Assembly (NCBI GenBank): GCA_016743945.1
Contig: JADGFI010000003.1
Coordinates: 62,001 to 126,000 of the forward strand
Source: Desulfobacteraceae bacterium
GTDB taxonomy: Bacteria > Desulfobacterota > Desulfobacteria > Desulfobacterales > Desulfobacteraceae
Direction of reading: 5' to 3'
Length of the DNA stretch: 64,000 nucleotides
How positions within the stretch are numbered: the first letter of the stretch is position 1; each line of letters starts with the position of its first letter. Below are positions 43,640-52,545 of this stretch, in pieces. The notes below the pieces were generated by a model. It had not been told where the DNA came from and searched no databases. It saw only the letters and a program-made list of their open reading frames with translations. Position numbers and translations under genes: made by a program.

Positions 43640-44148
43640 CAGTTTGCCCCCCTGGAGACGACTGCCTGGCTGACAAGCAATCGGTCTATCTCTTTAATCT
43701 GTTTTTTGCAGGCCTGCACCACCCTGATGATGATGAGAAGCGCACCCAGAGGAATGGATATTCCTGCTACCCACTCGGGAAGACCCAGTGCCGGGGTACG
43801 CTGGTCAAAAAATGCCTGATTTTTCACCATCTCAATTCCAAACCAGGCAAGCAATATCATCATGGTTGTTGTCAGGGCGCAGGTAAGGTAGGCTACAAAT
43901 TTTTTGGATTTTGGAGAAAAAAGGTCCGTCAAGACCGTAAAACCAAGGTGCGCGCCGCGCTTATAGGCTACAGATGCCCCAAGAAAACTATTGTACACAA
44001 ACAGGATCACCATCAATTCCTCTGAAAAAGACCAGGAGGCATGTATAAAATAACGTGAAACCACATTCCCGAAATTGATGGCAACCATCACCACAAGACT
44101 CACAACAATCAACAATTCTTCAAAATAATCGAACAGCTTCAAAGTCAT
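43639..44148 (-). CDS. dctQ: TRAP transporter small membrane subunit (DctQ), system 1
   Basis: A four-helix membrane protein of 169 residues that stabilises the DctM subunit. The typical VVSRYFIHASWSFSEELMVILFVYNSFLGASVAYKRGAHLG region is present in the N-terminal half. The gene precedes dctM with a one-base overlap and follows dctP after a 98-bp gap that holds a stable hairpin. Confidence 0.93.
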   Translation of the reverse strand: MTLKLFDYFEELLIVVSLVVMVAINFGNVVSRYFIHASWSFSEELMVILFVYNSFLGASVAYKRGAHLGFTVLTDLFSPKSKKFVAYLTCALTTTMMILLAWFGIEMVKNQAFFDQRTPALGLPEWVAGISIPLGALLIIIRVVQACKKQIKEIDRLLVSQAVVSRGAN

Positions 44149-44190
44149 ATCCTCCGGTCAGTTTTTAGGATTTTCTCAAAAAAAAGGATA

Positions 44191-44224
44191 GGCGGGAAAG
44201 GGTTCTAAACAACCCGGCCCCGCC
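44191..44224 (-). promoter_or_regulatory. Hairpin between dctP and dctQ (system 1)
   Basis: Stem of GGCGGG (44191-44196) with CCCGCC (44219-44224) enclosing GGGTT (44200-44204) with AACCC (44211-44215). No T run follows on the minus strand, so it probably protects the upstream dctP mRNA end or partly stops transcription, a usual way to make more binding protein than membrane subunits. Confidence 0.55.
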
Positions 44225-44246
44225 GGAAAATTTATTTTAAAATTTC

Positions 44247-45245
44247 CTATTTCTGATAACCAAAGGTTTTGAGTAATTCAAGGCCGATGATGGATTCATA
44301 TTGGTCATAAACAGGCTTTGCAGCCTTGCGGAAAGCCTTGATTTGGTCTGGAGTCAAAGAAACAACTTCCATTTTTCGGGCCTTGAACTCCTGGATAAGC
44401 TGCGCATTCTTTTTCCGGGCCAGCTCTTTCTGGAATGCCATGGCTTCCTTTGCAGAGGTTAGAAATATTGTTTTTTCATCTGCATCCAGCTTTGCCCAAA
44501 GTTTTTTGCTTGCACTCATGATGATAGGATCATAGGAGGCATTCCACAGGGTCATAAATTTCTGGACCTCCTGGAGCCTGGCAGAAGCAATTACATCTGG
44601 CGGGTTTTCCTGACCATCCACGGTGCCCTGCTGCAGGGCGGCAAAAAGTTCTCCAAAATTAATGGAAGTGGGATCTGCACCCAGAGATTTGAACAAAGAG
44701 ATAAACATTTTGATGGTTGGGACCCTGATTTTCAATCCCTTCAGATTTTCCGGGCTGGTTATTGCGTGCCGGTTATTGGTCACCTGCCTAAAGCCTGATT
44801 CCCCAAAGGCAAGGGGTTCTATGCCGTTTTCCCTGACCATGTCAAAGAGGATTTTTCCGCCAGATCCTGAAAGTGCCTTGTCTGCCTCTTCATAGGAGGG
44901 TATCAGCCAGGGCATCAGGGGCACTGTAAAGCGGGGGTCCACTGTGGTGTAGATAATGGTTGAGCGCATATCAATATCAGATGCACCCATGCGCAACATT
45001 TCAAGCCCCTTGATTATATTGCCTGCCGCAAGCTGATCACTTGTATAAAGATCCACCACATATTTGCCTTTTGTCCTTTCCTTGATCAGTGCTGCAAATT
45101 TTTTTGCTCCAGGATACCAGGTGGAATTTTCTGATACCGCAATACCGAATTTAAGATGTTTGGCTTTGGCAGCTGCGGAAAAAGGAAAAATAAACAGCAA
45201 ACACATTGCCAGCAAACAAATTCGTCTTGAAAAACTTTTTTTCAT
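44247..45245 (-). CDS. dctP: TRAP transporter substrate-binding protein (DctP), system 1
   Basis: A periplasmic solute receptor of 332 residues with a signal peptide (cleavage near SAAAKA, residue 25). Family sequence is visible: KFGIAVSENSTWYPGAKKFAALI at the N terminus of the mature protein, ENLKGLKIRVPTIKMF with the Arg that pairs with the substrate carboxylate, and GELFAALQQGTVDGQENPP. I start at ATG 45245 because GGAG lies 9 nt upstream; the longer ORF from 45278 overlaps the GntR gene stop and would hide the signal peptide. Substrate unknown; the GntR regulator next to it suggests an inducible acid. Confidence 0.93.
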   Translation of the reverse strand: MKKSFSRRICLLAMCLLFIFPFSAAAKAKHLKFGIAVSENSTWYPGAKKFAALIKERTKGKYVVDLYTSDQLAAGNIIKGLEMLRMGASDIDMRSTIIYTTVDPRFTVPLMPWLIPSYEEADKALSGSGGKILFDMVRENGIEPLAFGESGFRQVTNNRHAITSPENLKGLKIRVPTIKMFISLFKSLGADPTSINFGELFAALQQGTVDGQENPPDVIASARLQEVQKFMTLWNASYDPIIMSASKKLWAKLDADEKTIFLTSAKEAMAFQKELARKKNAQLIQEFKARKMEVVSLTPDQIKAFRKAAKPVYDQYESIIGLELLKTFGYQK

Positions 45246-45267
45246 AACATAAATCTCCGTTTTAATT

Positions 45268-45927
45268 TTAGCGTTCAACTCGATTGAATCCAGACTGCTC
45301 TACTGAAATCGTTGTGGATGACAAACCTTTGGTAAAATGATTTTCCAGGGCTTGGTTGAATTTTTCAAGGTTTCTTTCTTCCAGGGCATCCACAAGCTGT
45401 ATATGCTCATCCAATACTGCCTGCATACGACCTGGCAGGCGGAGAGCCTGTACACCGCCGAAAAAAATCCGATCCGCCACCTTGTGTACAACATCGAAAA
45501 TGATCGGATTATAATAAACCTTATGAAAATACAGATGCTGTTCATTGTCATATTTCATGAGTTCAAAGGGATCATTGTTTTCCATGGCCTGCCGCTGTTT
45601 GTCCAGAATATCTCTGAAATGCCTGATATCCTTTTCGGTCAGCAGGTTTATGGTCTTTTTTGCAAGGTATTCCTCAATGGCCACACGAAGTTCATACATC
45701 TGGGTCACTTCAGTCACTGTCAACTCCTGGACCACAATTCCCTGGTTGGGAATAATTCTTACAAAGCCTTCGGTCTGAAGTTTTTGTAAAGCATCCCTGA
45801 CCGGGGTCTTGCTCATGGAAAGACCCTTTGACAGACCGTTTACGGAGATGGGGTTCTGGTTGGAAATTTCTCCTGTGATAATTTTTCGTTTTATCAGCTC
45901 ATAGGCCTGTTCAGTTTTGTTGTACAT
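45268..45927 (-). CDS. GntR-family regulator with FCD domain
   Basis: A dimeric repressor-type protein of 219 residues. The winged helix-turn-helix covers residues 10-70 (NGLSKGLSMSKTPVRDALQKLQTEGFV), and an all-helical FCD ligand-binding domain follows (about 80-210). FCD regulators respond to carboxylic acids. The start has AGAGG at good distance. A perfect 32-bp palindrome lies 57-88 bp upstream, a candidate operator. It precedes the TRAP genes on the same strand and is likely their regulator. Confidence 0.92.
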   Translation of the reverse strand: MYNKTEQAYELIKRKIITGEISNQNPISVNGLSKGLSMSKTPVRDALQKLQTEGFVRIIPNQGIVVQELTVTEVTQMYELRVAIEEYLAKKTINLLTEKDIRHFRDILDKQRQAMENNDPFELMKYDNEQHLYFHKVYYNPIIFDVVHKVADRIFFGGVQALRLPGRMQAVLDEHIQLVDALEERNLEKFNQALENHFTKGLSSTTISVEQSGFNRVER

Positions 45928-45983
45928 CTTGTATCCTCTGTAACCCTAAGAGTTTTTAATAAAAAATCCTATTTAAAGCCTAC

Positions 45984-46015
45984 CGATATCCAACCGATAT
46001 ATCGGTTGGATATCG
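45984..46015. promoter_or_regulatory. Perfect 32-bp palindrome, candidate GntR operator
   Basis: Positions 45984-45999 and 46000-46015 are exact reverse complements; the centre reads AACCGATATATCGGTT. It lies 57 bp before the GntR gene, in the intergenic region shared with the divergent aldo/keto reductase gene 256 bp away. A perfect symmetry of this length is best explained as a protein-binding site, or by tight cruciform-forming DNA. Confidence 0.65.
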
Positions 46016-46270
46016 ATCATTAAGATAGTTGGGAATCATTGTCAAGAAAAATTATTAAAAATCGTCCTGTAAATTTTCAAAAAAATAAAGGTAAATTAAT
46101 GCAAATGACTATCTACAAAGCTGCTAAGGACCGCAGATATTGCAATTACGGAGGAAAACAGCACTTGGTCGATGACAGCATAGATACGAATTCAGTTCAC
46201 CTTGACTTGGGGGCAAACATTTTTTATCCTTGTTTTTACACCTTGCCAAATAATATTAGGGAGAAACCCC

Positions 46271-47473
46271 ATGCTGTATAGAAAAATGCCGAAGACAAAT
46301 GAACGGCTGTCTGCCTTAGGATTTGGGTGCATGCGCCTGCCCGTGCTCACCGACGGCCAGATAGATAAAAAAAGGGCCATTGCCCAGATTCGCCACGCCA
46401 TTGACCAGGGGGTCAATTATATTGATACGGCCTGGCCCTACCATGGAGGGCAAAGCGAGCCCCTGGTGGGAAAAGCCCTGGAGGACGGATACAGGGACAA
46501 GGCCTATATTGCCACCAAATTGCCTTCCTGGATGGTACGAGACCGGGCCCACATGGACGTTTTTCTCGATGCCCAGCTTAAACGTTTAAAAACAGACCAC
46601 ATCGACTACTATTTGATCCACAATCTGGCAGGCCCCATGTGGGACAGGTTAAAACAGATACAGGTCCTGGAATTTCTTGATCGGGCCAAACAAAGCGGCA
46701 AAATCAAATATACCGGATTTTCCTTCCATGGCCGGGTGGATGATTTTCAAACCATTGTGGATGACTATCCCTGGGAATTTTGCCAGATCCAGTACAACTA
46801 TTTGGACGAATTTCACCAGGCCGGAACCCAGGGGCTTGAGTATGCCGCCCAAAAAAAGCTGGGGATAATTATAATGGAACCGCTTCGGGGCGGAAACTTG
46901 GGGCTACCTGAGCCCCCCCCGGAGGTGAAGGCGGTCTGGCAGGAGGCCACCGTCACACGAACACCTGTGGAATGGGCATTGCGCTGGGTCTGGGACCACC
47001 CACAGGTCACGGCGGTATTGTCCGGCATGAATGAAGAGGCCCACATTAAAGAAAACTTAAGGATTGCAGCAACGGCACCTGCCAATTGCCTTACCCACAT
47101 CGAACATGGCCTGATAAAACGAGCAGCAGACACCTATAAACGATTGATGAAGGTCAACTGCACCGGATGCGAATACTGCAAACCCTGTCCGGTCGGCGTC
47201 AATATATCCGGGGCCTTTGAACTATTGAACAGACTCCATTTGTTCAAAAATGAAGTCGAGGCCAAATTCACCTACGCCGTCCGCTGCGGCGGTATTTTCA
47301 ACCGCGGGGAAACCGGGTTTGCCTCCCAGTGCATCCAATGCGGGGAGTGCCTGGACAAATGTCCCCAGGGAATTGCCATTCCGGATTTCCTGGAAATGGC
47401 GGTCCGGGACCTGGAAGATGACAAAACCCCGGAACGCCTGGCCATGGGCAAAAAAATGCTCACCATGGATTAG
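46271..47473 (+). CDS. Aldo/keto reductase with C-terminal ferredoxin-like domain
   Basis: A cytoplasmic oxidoreductase of 400 residues. The aldo/keto reductase barrel (about 1-290) has the tetrad Asp (NYIDTAWPYH), Tyr in the same stretch, Lys (IATKLP) and His (YYLIHN). The C terminus has two Cys sets, CTGCEYCKPCP and CIQCGECLDKCP, each typical for a [4Fe-4S] cluster. Such FeS-containing members are common in anaerobes and probably use ferredoxin as electron partner. ATG 46271 with GGGAG upstream is chosen; the longer ORF from 46202 is not supported. It diverges from the GntR-TRAP operon across the palindrome. Confidence 0.9.
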   Translation: MLYRKMPKTNERLSALGFGCMRLPVLTDGQIDKKRAIAQIRHAIDQGVNYIDTAWPYHGGQSEPLVGKALEDGYRDKAYIATKLPSWMVRDRAHMDVFLDAQLKRLKTDHIDYYLIHNLAGPMWDRLKQIQVLEFLDRAKQSGKIKYTGFSFHGRVDDFQTIVDDYPWEFCQIQYNYLDEFHQAGTQGLEYAAQKKLGIIIMEPLRGGNLGLPEPPPEVKAVWQEATVTRTPVEWALRWVWDHPQVTAVLSGMNEEAHIKENLRIAATAPANCLTHIEHGLIKRAADTYKRLMKVNCTGCEYCKPCPVGVNISGAFELLNRLHLFKNEVEAKFTYAVRCGGIFNRGETGFASQCIQCGECLDKCPQGIAIPDFLEMAVRDLEDDKTPERLAMGKKMLTMD

Positions 47474-47534
47474 ACGTCGCAAGGGCCAAAACACTTACAC
47501 GGGTAAAATGGAAAATCCACCTTACAAAAAACGA

Positions 47535-48161
47535 TTAACCAATGAGTTTATTTAGCGCCTGTAAAACCTGGCCTTGAACACTTTTTGCACTCTTGACAAA
47601 GGCCAGTGCTTTTGTCTTTTTCTCTTCTGAGAATTGCAGATTCTTGATGGAAGGAAGATTTATCTTCACATTCATTACCGCCCCTTCAGCACCTGCATAG
47701 GCCATCTGTGCGGCAACGCCCAGGTCTGAGGCGGCATTTTGATTTGCCTTACCTGCAATGGACAGGGCCAGTTCCAGAACACCAAGACAAAGCTCAGCAG
47801 CCCTGAGGGGTGTCAGGGTTGCATTTTGAAATGCCGATTGTATGGCATCTGAACGCAGGCTCTTTTCCGCTTGTGTTTTTTTGGGCATTTTGAATGCTGC
47901 CATGACCTGGTTAAACGCCTGGGTATCCTTGTCCACCAGAAGGGTCAGTTCGGCCCGGATTTTTTCTGAAGCTGCCAGGGTTTGCTCGATCAAATCCTGG
48001 ACATCTTCATATCCTTTTTTGCCAATGGTGAGCCGTGCCACCATGGAGACAAGACCGGCACCCATTGCGCCGGAAAGGGCTGCAACACTACCGCCGCCGG
48101 GCGCTGGAGAATCAGAGGCCAGCTCTTCTATAAAATCATCTACCTGCTTTTTTATCAGCAT
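47535..48161 (-). CDS. fchA: Methenyltetrahydrofolate cyclohydrolase / formiminotetrahydrofolate cyclodeaminase
   Basis: A soluble enzyme of 208 residues that releases ammonia from 5-formimino-tetrahydrofolate to make 5,10-methenyl-tetrahydrofolate. The N terminus SDSPAPGGGSVAALSGAMGAGLVSMVARLT is the FTCD_C/FchA signature. It is encoded after glutamate formiminotransferase (63 bp gap), the classic pair for formiminoglutamate or formiminoglycine breakdown, at the end of the TRAP-2 operon. The genes for histidine degradation (hutHUI) are not in this window, so the source of formimino groups is unknown. Confidence 0.92.
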   Translation of the reverse strand: MLIKKQVDDFIEELASDSPAPGGGSVAALSGAMGAGLVSMVARLTIGKKGYEDVQDLIEQTLAASEKIRAELTLLVDKDTQAFNQVMAAFKMPKKTQAEKSLRSDAIQSAFQNATLTPLRAAELCLGVLELALSIAGKANQNAASDLGVAAQMAYAGAEGAVMNVKINLPSIKNLQFSEEKKTKALAFVKSAKSVQGQVLQALNKLIG

Positions 48162-48224
48162 ATATTTTTACTCCTTTTTCACTAAAGGCCGGACAGCAAT
48201 TTGCCCGGCCACTCGACAGGACCA

Positions 48225-49127
48225 TCAAATGCCCACAAGATGGTTTTCTATAATCTGGTCCCTGTTAAAATTTTCCAGTTTGAGAAAGTATTCAGCACAA
48301 TTCACCAACGCCTCCTGGGGCAGCATACCAACGATCTGGGTTCCCACCACCGGAACGCCGTAGCGCGCAGCCTCTCGTTCCACAAGGCCATAGGCCCGAA
48401 AGATGGGGGTCTTATTGGTATCAAACATGTTCATGGAAACCGCCACCTGTTTTCTATCCTCAAACGCAAGCCCAATGGATCTAATGGTGGAAAACCCACC
48501 GCTGGGTCCTCTTACTATTTTTGCAATGCTTTTGGCAATGGAAAGATCCTGGGTCCCAAGAACAACGTTCACTGCCACAAGACCTGTGGTGCCTGCGCTG
48601 ACAATGGTGGCGCCCGCCGTTGGATGAAGAGCTGCAGGCCCAAGATCAGGTGCTCTTTCATCAAGATGGGCCACCTGTTTTAATCCTTCATACTGTCCCT
48701 TGCGAATGAAATCCAGGCTTTTGCGCTGCTCGCACCGGGCATTTTCACCAGAAAAATAAACAGGAACACCAAATTTTTCAAAAAGGTCGGCTCCGATCTC
48801 TTCGGCCAGGGCAATGCACTCGGACAATTCGATATTGGCCAGGGGAAAGAGAGGAATGGTATCCTGGGCACCGATTCTGGGATGGGCACCCTTTTGTTTT
48901 TCCATGTCAATGAGAGCATAGGATTTTTGTGCCATATTGAGCAGGGCATCCTTTAAGGGGGCGGGTTTTCCAATAACTTCAATTACGGTACGATTAAAAG
49001 CGGCATCAGGATAATAATCAATGAGCTTGACCCCTTCGATTCCCCGAAATGTCCCCACCACCGCTTCTATGACATCCTTTCGAATGCCTTCACTGAAATT
49101 GGGTACTGCATGTATGTATTGTGACAT
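48225..49127 (-). CDS. ftcD: Glutamate formimidoyltransferase
   Basis: Transfers the formimino group from formiminoglutamate to tetrahydrofolate in the cytoplasm. From ATG 49127 (AAAGGA upstream) the protein has 300 residues and begins SQYIHAVPNFSEGI, the standard start of this family; GAHPRIGAQDTIPLFP and LHPTAGATIVSAG lie in the first and second halves. A longer ORF from 49193 would read through the TRAP gene repeat and is rejected. It follows the TRAP-2 genes, whose stop is 56 bp upstream, so the three TRAP genes, this enzyme and FchA form an operon. Confidence 0.93.
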   Translation of the reverse strand: MSQYIHAVPNFSEGIRKDVIEAVVGTFRGIEGVKLIDYYPDAAFNRTVIEVIGKPAPLKDALLNMAQKSYALIDMEKQKGAHPRIGAQDTIPLFPLANIELSECIALAEEIGADLFEKFGVPVYFSGENARCEQRKSLDFIRKGQYEGLKQVAHLDERAPDLGPAALHPTAGATIVSAGTTGLVAVNVVLGTQDLSIAKSIAKIVRGPSGGFSTIRSIGLAFEDRKQVAVSMNMFDTNKTPIFRAYGLVEREAARYGVPVVGTQIVGMLPQEALVNCAEYFLKLENFNRDQIIENHLVGI

Positions 49128-49150
49128 CTTTAATTTCCTTTCTATTTTTT

Positions 49151-49186
49151 TATAATTGTCGAATTTAGTATAATTGTCGGATTTAG
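49151..49186. repeat. Tandem 18-bp repeat at the end of dctM-2
   Basis: Two copies of TATAATTGTC(A/G)... (TATAATTGTCGAATTTAG and the same with G in place of A at position 12). The second copy contains the dctM stop codon. It looks like a slip duplication; a function is not evident. Confidence 0.85.
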
Positions 49187-50472
49187 TATCCATAGGCCAG
49201 ATCCCTTAAAAACAAGGCCATTTGGGGAAAAAACATCAACAGCACCGCCACAAGCACCAGGATGAAAATAAACGGTGGCGTGGACCGGATCACCTCCAGA
49301 TAGGGCCGCCTGAAGATGGCGATGGCCGTAAAAATATCGCATCCCATGGGCGGCGTGGCGGATCCGATGGCTGCCTGAAGCGTCACCACAACCCCCAAAA
49401 GGATGGGATCAATGCCGGCAGACATGGCCGCCGGAAAAAGAATGGGTGTCAACACCATGATGACCACAATATTATCCACAAACATGCAGCCGGCAAAATA
49501 GGCCATGGTAATGACCAGAAGAACAAACATGGGGGAAGGATCCGTCCCCAGAATCACCGGGATTATCTGATTGGGAATCCGTGCAAAGGTGATAAGCCAG
49601 GAAAATGCCGATCCCATGCCGATAAGAATAAAGACAACCGCGGTAATAACCCCGGTTTCCAATGCAATGCCCTGGATTGCCGAAAGTTTCAAAGACCTGT
49701 AAAAAAACACCTCCAGGATCAATGCATAGAGGATACTGGCGCTGGCAGCCTCGGTGGGACTGAAAAACCCGGAATAAATTCCGCCGATAACAATTACAGG
49801 AAATCCAAATGCCGGAAAAGCCCGTTTTGTGGCAATCCAGCGTTCAGCCCACAGGGCCTTGGACTCCACTGTCACATCGTGGGTCAGGGCAAAATAATAA
49901 CTGTAAATGGCAAACAAAATAAAAATCACCACGCCGGGGCCAATGCCTGCTATAAAAAGTTCTCCCACCGAGGTTCCGGTTACCACGCCATACACGATCA
50001 TGCCGATACTGGGTGGTATGAGCAGCGCAATGTCGCTGGCATTGATAATCAGGGCCATGGCAAAGCTGCTGGGATATTTTGCCTGGATAAGCCGCGGCAG
50101 CAGCGGAACCCCCATGGCCACCACAGTTGCCTGGGTGGACCCGGAGATGGATCCAAACATGGTGCAGGCGGCAGAAGTTGCAATGGCAGTCCCCCCCCTC
50201 AGATGGCGGATAAAACTTAAAACAAAGTCGATGAGCCGGTTTGCCGTCTCTCCCTTGGTCATGATACCGGCAGCAAGAATAAACATGGGAATGGCAATGA
50301 GACTCATAAGCCTCACCCCGCTCACAGCCTGCTGCATCAGGGTCGCTATCTTCATACCGGGAAAATAAATCTCAAGAACAAAAATGGGGGCTGCAATCAA
50401 TGGGATCATCATGGGAAACCCCAAAAAAAGCAAGCTCAACATGATCAAAATCATAAAGGTCAACATTATCAT
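49183..50472 (-). CDS. dctM: TRAP transporter large membrane subunit (DctM), system 2
   Basis: A 429-residue conducting subunit with the DctM hallmarks: CTMFGSISGSTQATVVAMGVPLLP, INASDIALLIPPSIGMIVYG, GGIYSGFFSPTEAASASILYA and GSATPPMGCDIFTAIAI. The start overlaps the DctQ stop (49-style shared bases at 50469-50472). It belongs with DctQ and DctP of system 2 and with the folate enzymes downstream. Compared with the system 1 copy it is a distinct paralogue, not a duplication. Confidence 0.95.
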   Translation of the reverse strand: MIMLTFMILIMLSLLFLGFPMMIPLIAAPIFVLEIYFPGMKIATLMQQAVSGVRLMSLIAIPMFILAAGIMTKGETANRLIDFVLSFIRHLRGGTAIATSAACTMFGSISGSTQATVVAMGVPLLPRLIQAKYPSSFAMALIINASDIALLIPPSIGMIVYGVVTGTSVGELFIAGIGPGVVIFILFAIYSYYFALTHDVTVESKALWAERWIATKRAFPAFGFPVIVIGGIYSGFFSPTEAASASILYALILEVFFYRSLKLSAIQGIALETGVITAVVFILIGMGSAFSWLITFARIPNQIIPVILGTDPSPMFVLLVITMAYFAGCMFVDNIVVIMVLTPILFPAAMSAGIDPILLGVVVTLQAAIGSATPPMGCDIFTAIAIFRRPYLEVIRSTPPFIFILVLVAVLLMFFPQMALFLRDLAYGY

Positions 50473-51125
50473 ACCTCCCGGGAAATAGTGGGGTCATCGT
50501 CGGAACAAGATACCCCGGGATTGACTTGATTATCCTGGGATAAAAGCATTTTCGTGTCCGAGGGATTATTTTTACAGGACAAATCCAAAATATCAGGTGC
50601 GGTATCAAATTCCTTGTATTCTGACTTCTCCTCATAAGATAGCCAAATTTCCTTTTCCCTGAGATTTTTCACAAAAGCCAGGCCATACTGAATGGCACCT
50701 AAAAACAAGCCAATGGGCACCCAGATCAGAACCAGATAGAAGGGAATCCTCAGGGCCGGGGTGACTCTGCCATAGGCTTTTATTTTCAACATATACAAGG
50801 ACGAATGATAGCACAGATAAAAGAGTATGATCATGGTTACAAGAGCCACAATAAGCATCATGGCCTTCTGGACTCTGGGGGTCATCATTTCGCACAGAGC
50901 TGTCATGCGAATATGGCGCCCTTTTCTTGCCGCATAACTGACACCCATAAAGGTGATGATGACCAGAATGAACTGGGAAACCTCCTCGGAAAAAGACCAG
51001 CTGTGGTTAAAAAATTTTCGGCTGAGCACGTTCCCAATGGTCATAACCGCCATGGAAATGACCCCCCAGCTCAGGATGGTTTCTTCAACCCCCCTAATCA
51101 ATTTGTTAATCCTTTGAAGTATCAA
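50469..51125 (-). CDS. dctQ: TRAP transporter small membrane subunit (DctQ), system 2
   Basis: A 218-residue subunit with four helices in the first 155 residues (LSRKFFNHSWSFSEEVSQFILVIITFMG; RKGRHIRMTALCEMM) and an unusual charged tail of about 60 residues (YEEKSEYKEFDTAPD...) that is longer than in typical members. The tail has no recognisable domain and could be a docking site on the cytoplasmic side. It overlaps dctM by four bases. Confidence 0.92.
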   Translation of the reverse strand: MILQRINKLIRGVEETILSWGVISMAVMTIGNVLSRKFFNHSWSFSEEVSQFILVIITFMGVSYAARKGRHIRMTALCEMMTPRVQKAMMLIVALVTMIILFYLCYHSSLYMLKIKAYGRVTPALRIPFYLVLIWVPIGLFLGAIQYGLAFVKNLREKEIWLSYEEKSEYKEFDTAPDILDLSCKNNPSDTKMLLSQDNQVNPGVSCSDDDPTISREV

Positions 51126-51238
51126 ATCTATCCATCTCCTATGGGCAAATGAAGATCAAGCGTCCTTCCTTCTGCCATGGCAAAGAGGGACCAAAAGGAA
51201 GCCGTCCTTCCCCCGGGCCCCACCAGCCTTTAATCTCG

Positions 51239-52279
51239 TTATTTTGCGCTCATCTCTGCGATATCAGCTTCCAGGGCCTCAAGAATTTTTTTACCATCCG
51301 GTCCTGCAATTTTAAAATATGTTTCCCGTACAGGAAGGGCGAGTTTTCTAAAGGCACCAATTTCATCTTCGGTCAGCCGTATGACCTTGAGAGAAGGTTT
51401 GTTCTCGAGCATTCCCGCTAGTTTTTTCTGGTTAAATTTTTCCTGCCATTCAAAGCTTGAGGGAATGAGCTCTTTGGCGGTTTCAGAAACCATCTTCCGG
51501 ATATCGTCAGGAAGCGAAGCAAAAAATTCGGTGTTGGTGACAAAGGTAAGGATAAAAGGATTGGTGTAGGCAAAAATCAGATAATCTTGCACTTCATAAA
51601 ATTTCATGTCAGATGTACAGTTCAAGGGATTAAACTGACCCTCAATCATGTTGAGTTGAAGACCGGAATAGACCTCGGCATAGGGCATGGGCGTCGGGTT
51701 ACAGCCATATGCCTTATAATTTTCAACCAGAAGCCTGGAGGTCATGGTGCGCATCTTAAATCCCTTAAAATCTTCAGGGGTGTGGATGGGTTTATTGGTG
51801 GTCCAGACCTGCCATCCTTCGGTAAGATTTGCCAGGGGTTCCAGATCCATCTTTCTGAACTTTTCTCCCAGCAGATCCATAAATTTACCTTTATTCAGGA
51901 CTTTTTGAACCACATCCATGTCCTTTGGGAAAAGGTATTGAAGCAACAATGCCTGGACCTCCGGGATCAAGGATCCCAAGTGACCGGCATCTGCCAGGTT
52001 GAACTGCATGACATTCTGCTGAACCAGATTTACAAGGTCTTCACTGGTACCAAGTGTGCCGGAAGGGTAAATTTCAAGGTTGATCTCTCCATTGGATTTT
52101 TCTGCCAGTTTTTTCTTGAACTCTTTGGCAAAGGTATCCATAAATCCGTCTTGCAACTCTTCGTGGGCAAGTTTCCAATTATAGGTTGCGGAAAATGCCT
52201 GCTGCACAGAAAAAACTGCAAAAAAAACACATAACACAAACGCGATACCCATGGGTGATCTAAACTTTTTAACCATCAT
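51239..52279 (-). CDS. dctP: TRAP transporter substrate-binding protein (DctP), system 2
   Basis: A periplasmic receptor of 346 residues with a signal peptide cut near QQAFSA (about residue 24). The mature part follows the DctP pattern: TYNWKLAHEELQDGFMDTFAKEF, PSGTLGTSEDLVNLVQQ, TPEDFKGFKMRTMTSRL (carboxylate-binding Arg) and MPYAEVYSGLQLNMIEGQFNP. It starts at ATG-ATG with AAGGAG 7 nt upstream. It is the first gene after the regulator pair at 52546-56885 and probably is regulated by it. The substrate may be a formimino compound or purine breakdown acid, considering ftcD and fchA, but this is speculative. Confidence 0.93.
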   Translation of the reverse strand: MMVKKFRSPMGIAFVLCVFFAVFSVQQAFSATYNWKLAHEELQDGFMDTFAKEFKKKLAEKSNGEINLEIYPSGTLGTSEDLVNLVQQNVMQFNLADAGHLGSLIPEVQALLLQYLFPKDMDVVQKVLNKGKFMDLLGEKFRKMDLEPLANLTEGWQVWTTNKPIHTPEDFKGFKMRTMTSRLLVENYKAYGCNPTPMPYAEVYSGLQLNMIEGQFNPLNCTSDMKFYEVQDYLIFAYTNPFILTFVTNTEFFASLPDDIRKMVSETAKELIPSSFEWQEKFNQKKLAGMLENKPSLKVIRLTEDEIGAFRKLALPVRETYFKIAGPDGKKILEALEADIAEMSAK

Positions 52280-52485
52280 AATCTCCTTGTTCAATAAAAC
52301 AATGTTCAAAATTTTGGCCAAAACAAAATTGGCTATGGCCGGACAATCCATTCCTGAAACATGGGTTATCAAGATTCGTACCAGACAAAGAAAAGAACAA
52401 ATTAACTTTAGTATATCAAGTGGTTATGTTAAAAAACAAAGACAGAAAACCTTTCACAAAAGGGTTCACAAAAAAAGGAATGATT

Positions 52486-52528
52486 ACTATTAGTGAACAT
52501 TTGGTCATCAAAAATGTTCACTAATAGT
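52486..52528. promoter_or_regulatory. Perfect 17-bp inverted repeat downstream of the response regulator
   Basis: Arms ACTATTAGTGAACATTT (52486-52502) and its reverse complement (52512-52528), loop of 9 nt. It lies 18 bp after the regulator gene's stop and about 210 bp upstream of the dctP-2 start. No T run follows immediately on the minus strand, so it may be a weak terminator of the sensor-regulator operon or the enhancer site of the NtrC-like regulator for the TRAP promoter. Confidence 0.55.
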
Positions 52529-52545
52529 GGATAAATTTAAACGGG

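Noticed and set aside
46039..46281. 80-codon ORF between the palindrome and the aldo/keto reductase gene
   Set aside because: Overlaps the reductase start, weak ribosome binding site and no recognisable similarity.
49222..50220. 332-codon plus-strand ORF opposite dctM-2
   Set aside because: His/Lys/Asn-rich low-complexity translation without motifs; a shadow of the hydrophobic DctM sequence.
52305..52321. TTGGCC-N7-TTGA as sigma-54 promoter for dctP-2
   Set aside because: The invariant GC of the -12 element is GA; kept only as a remark in the findings.
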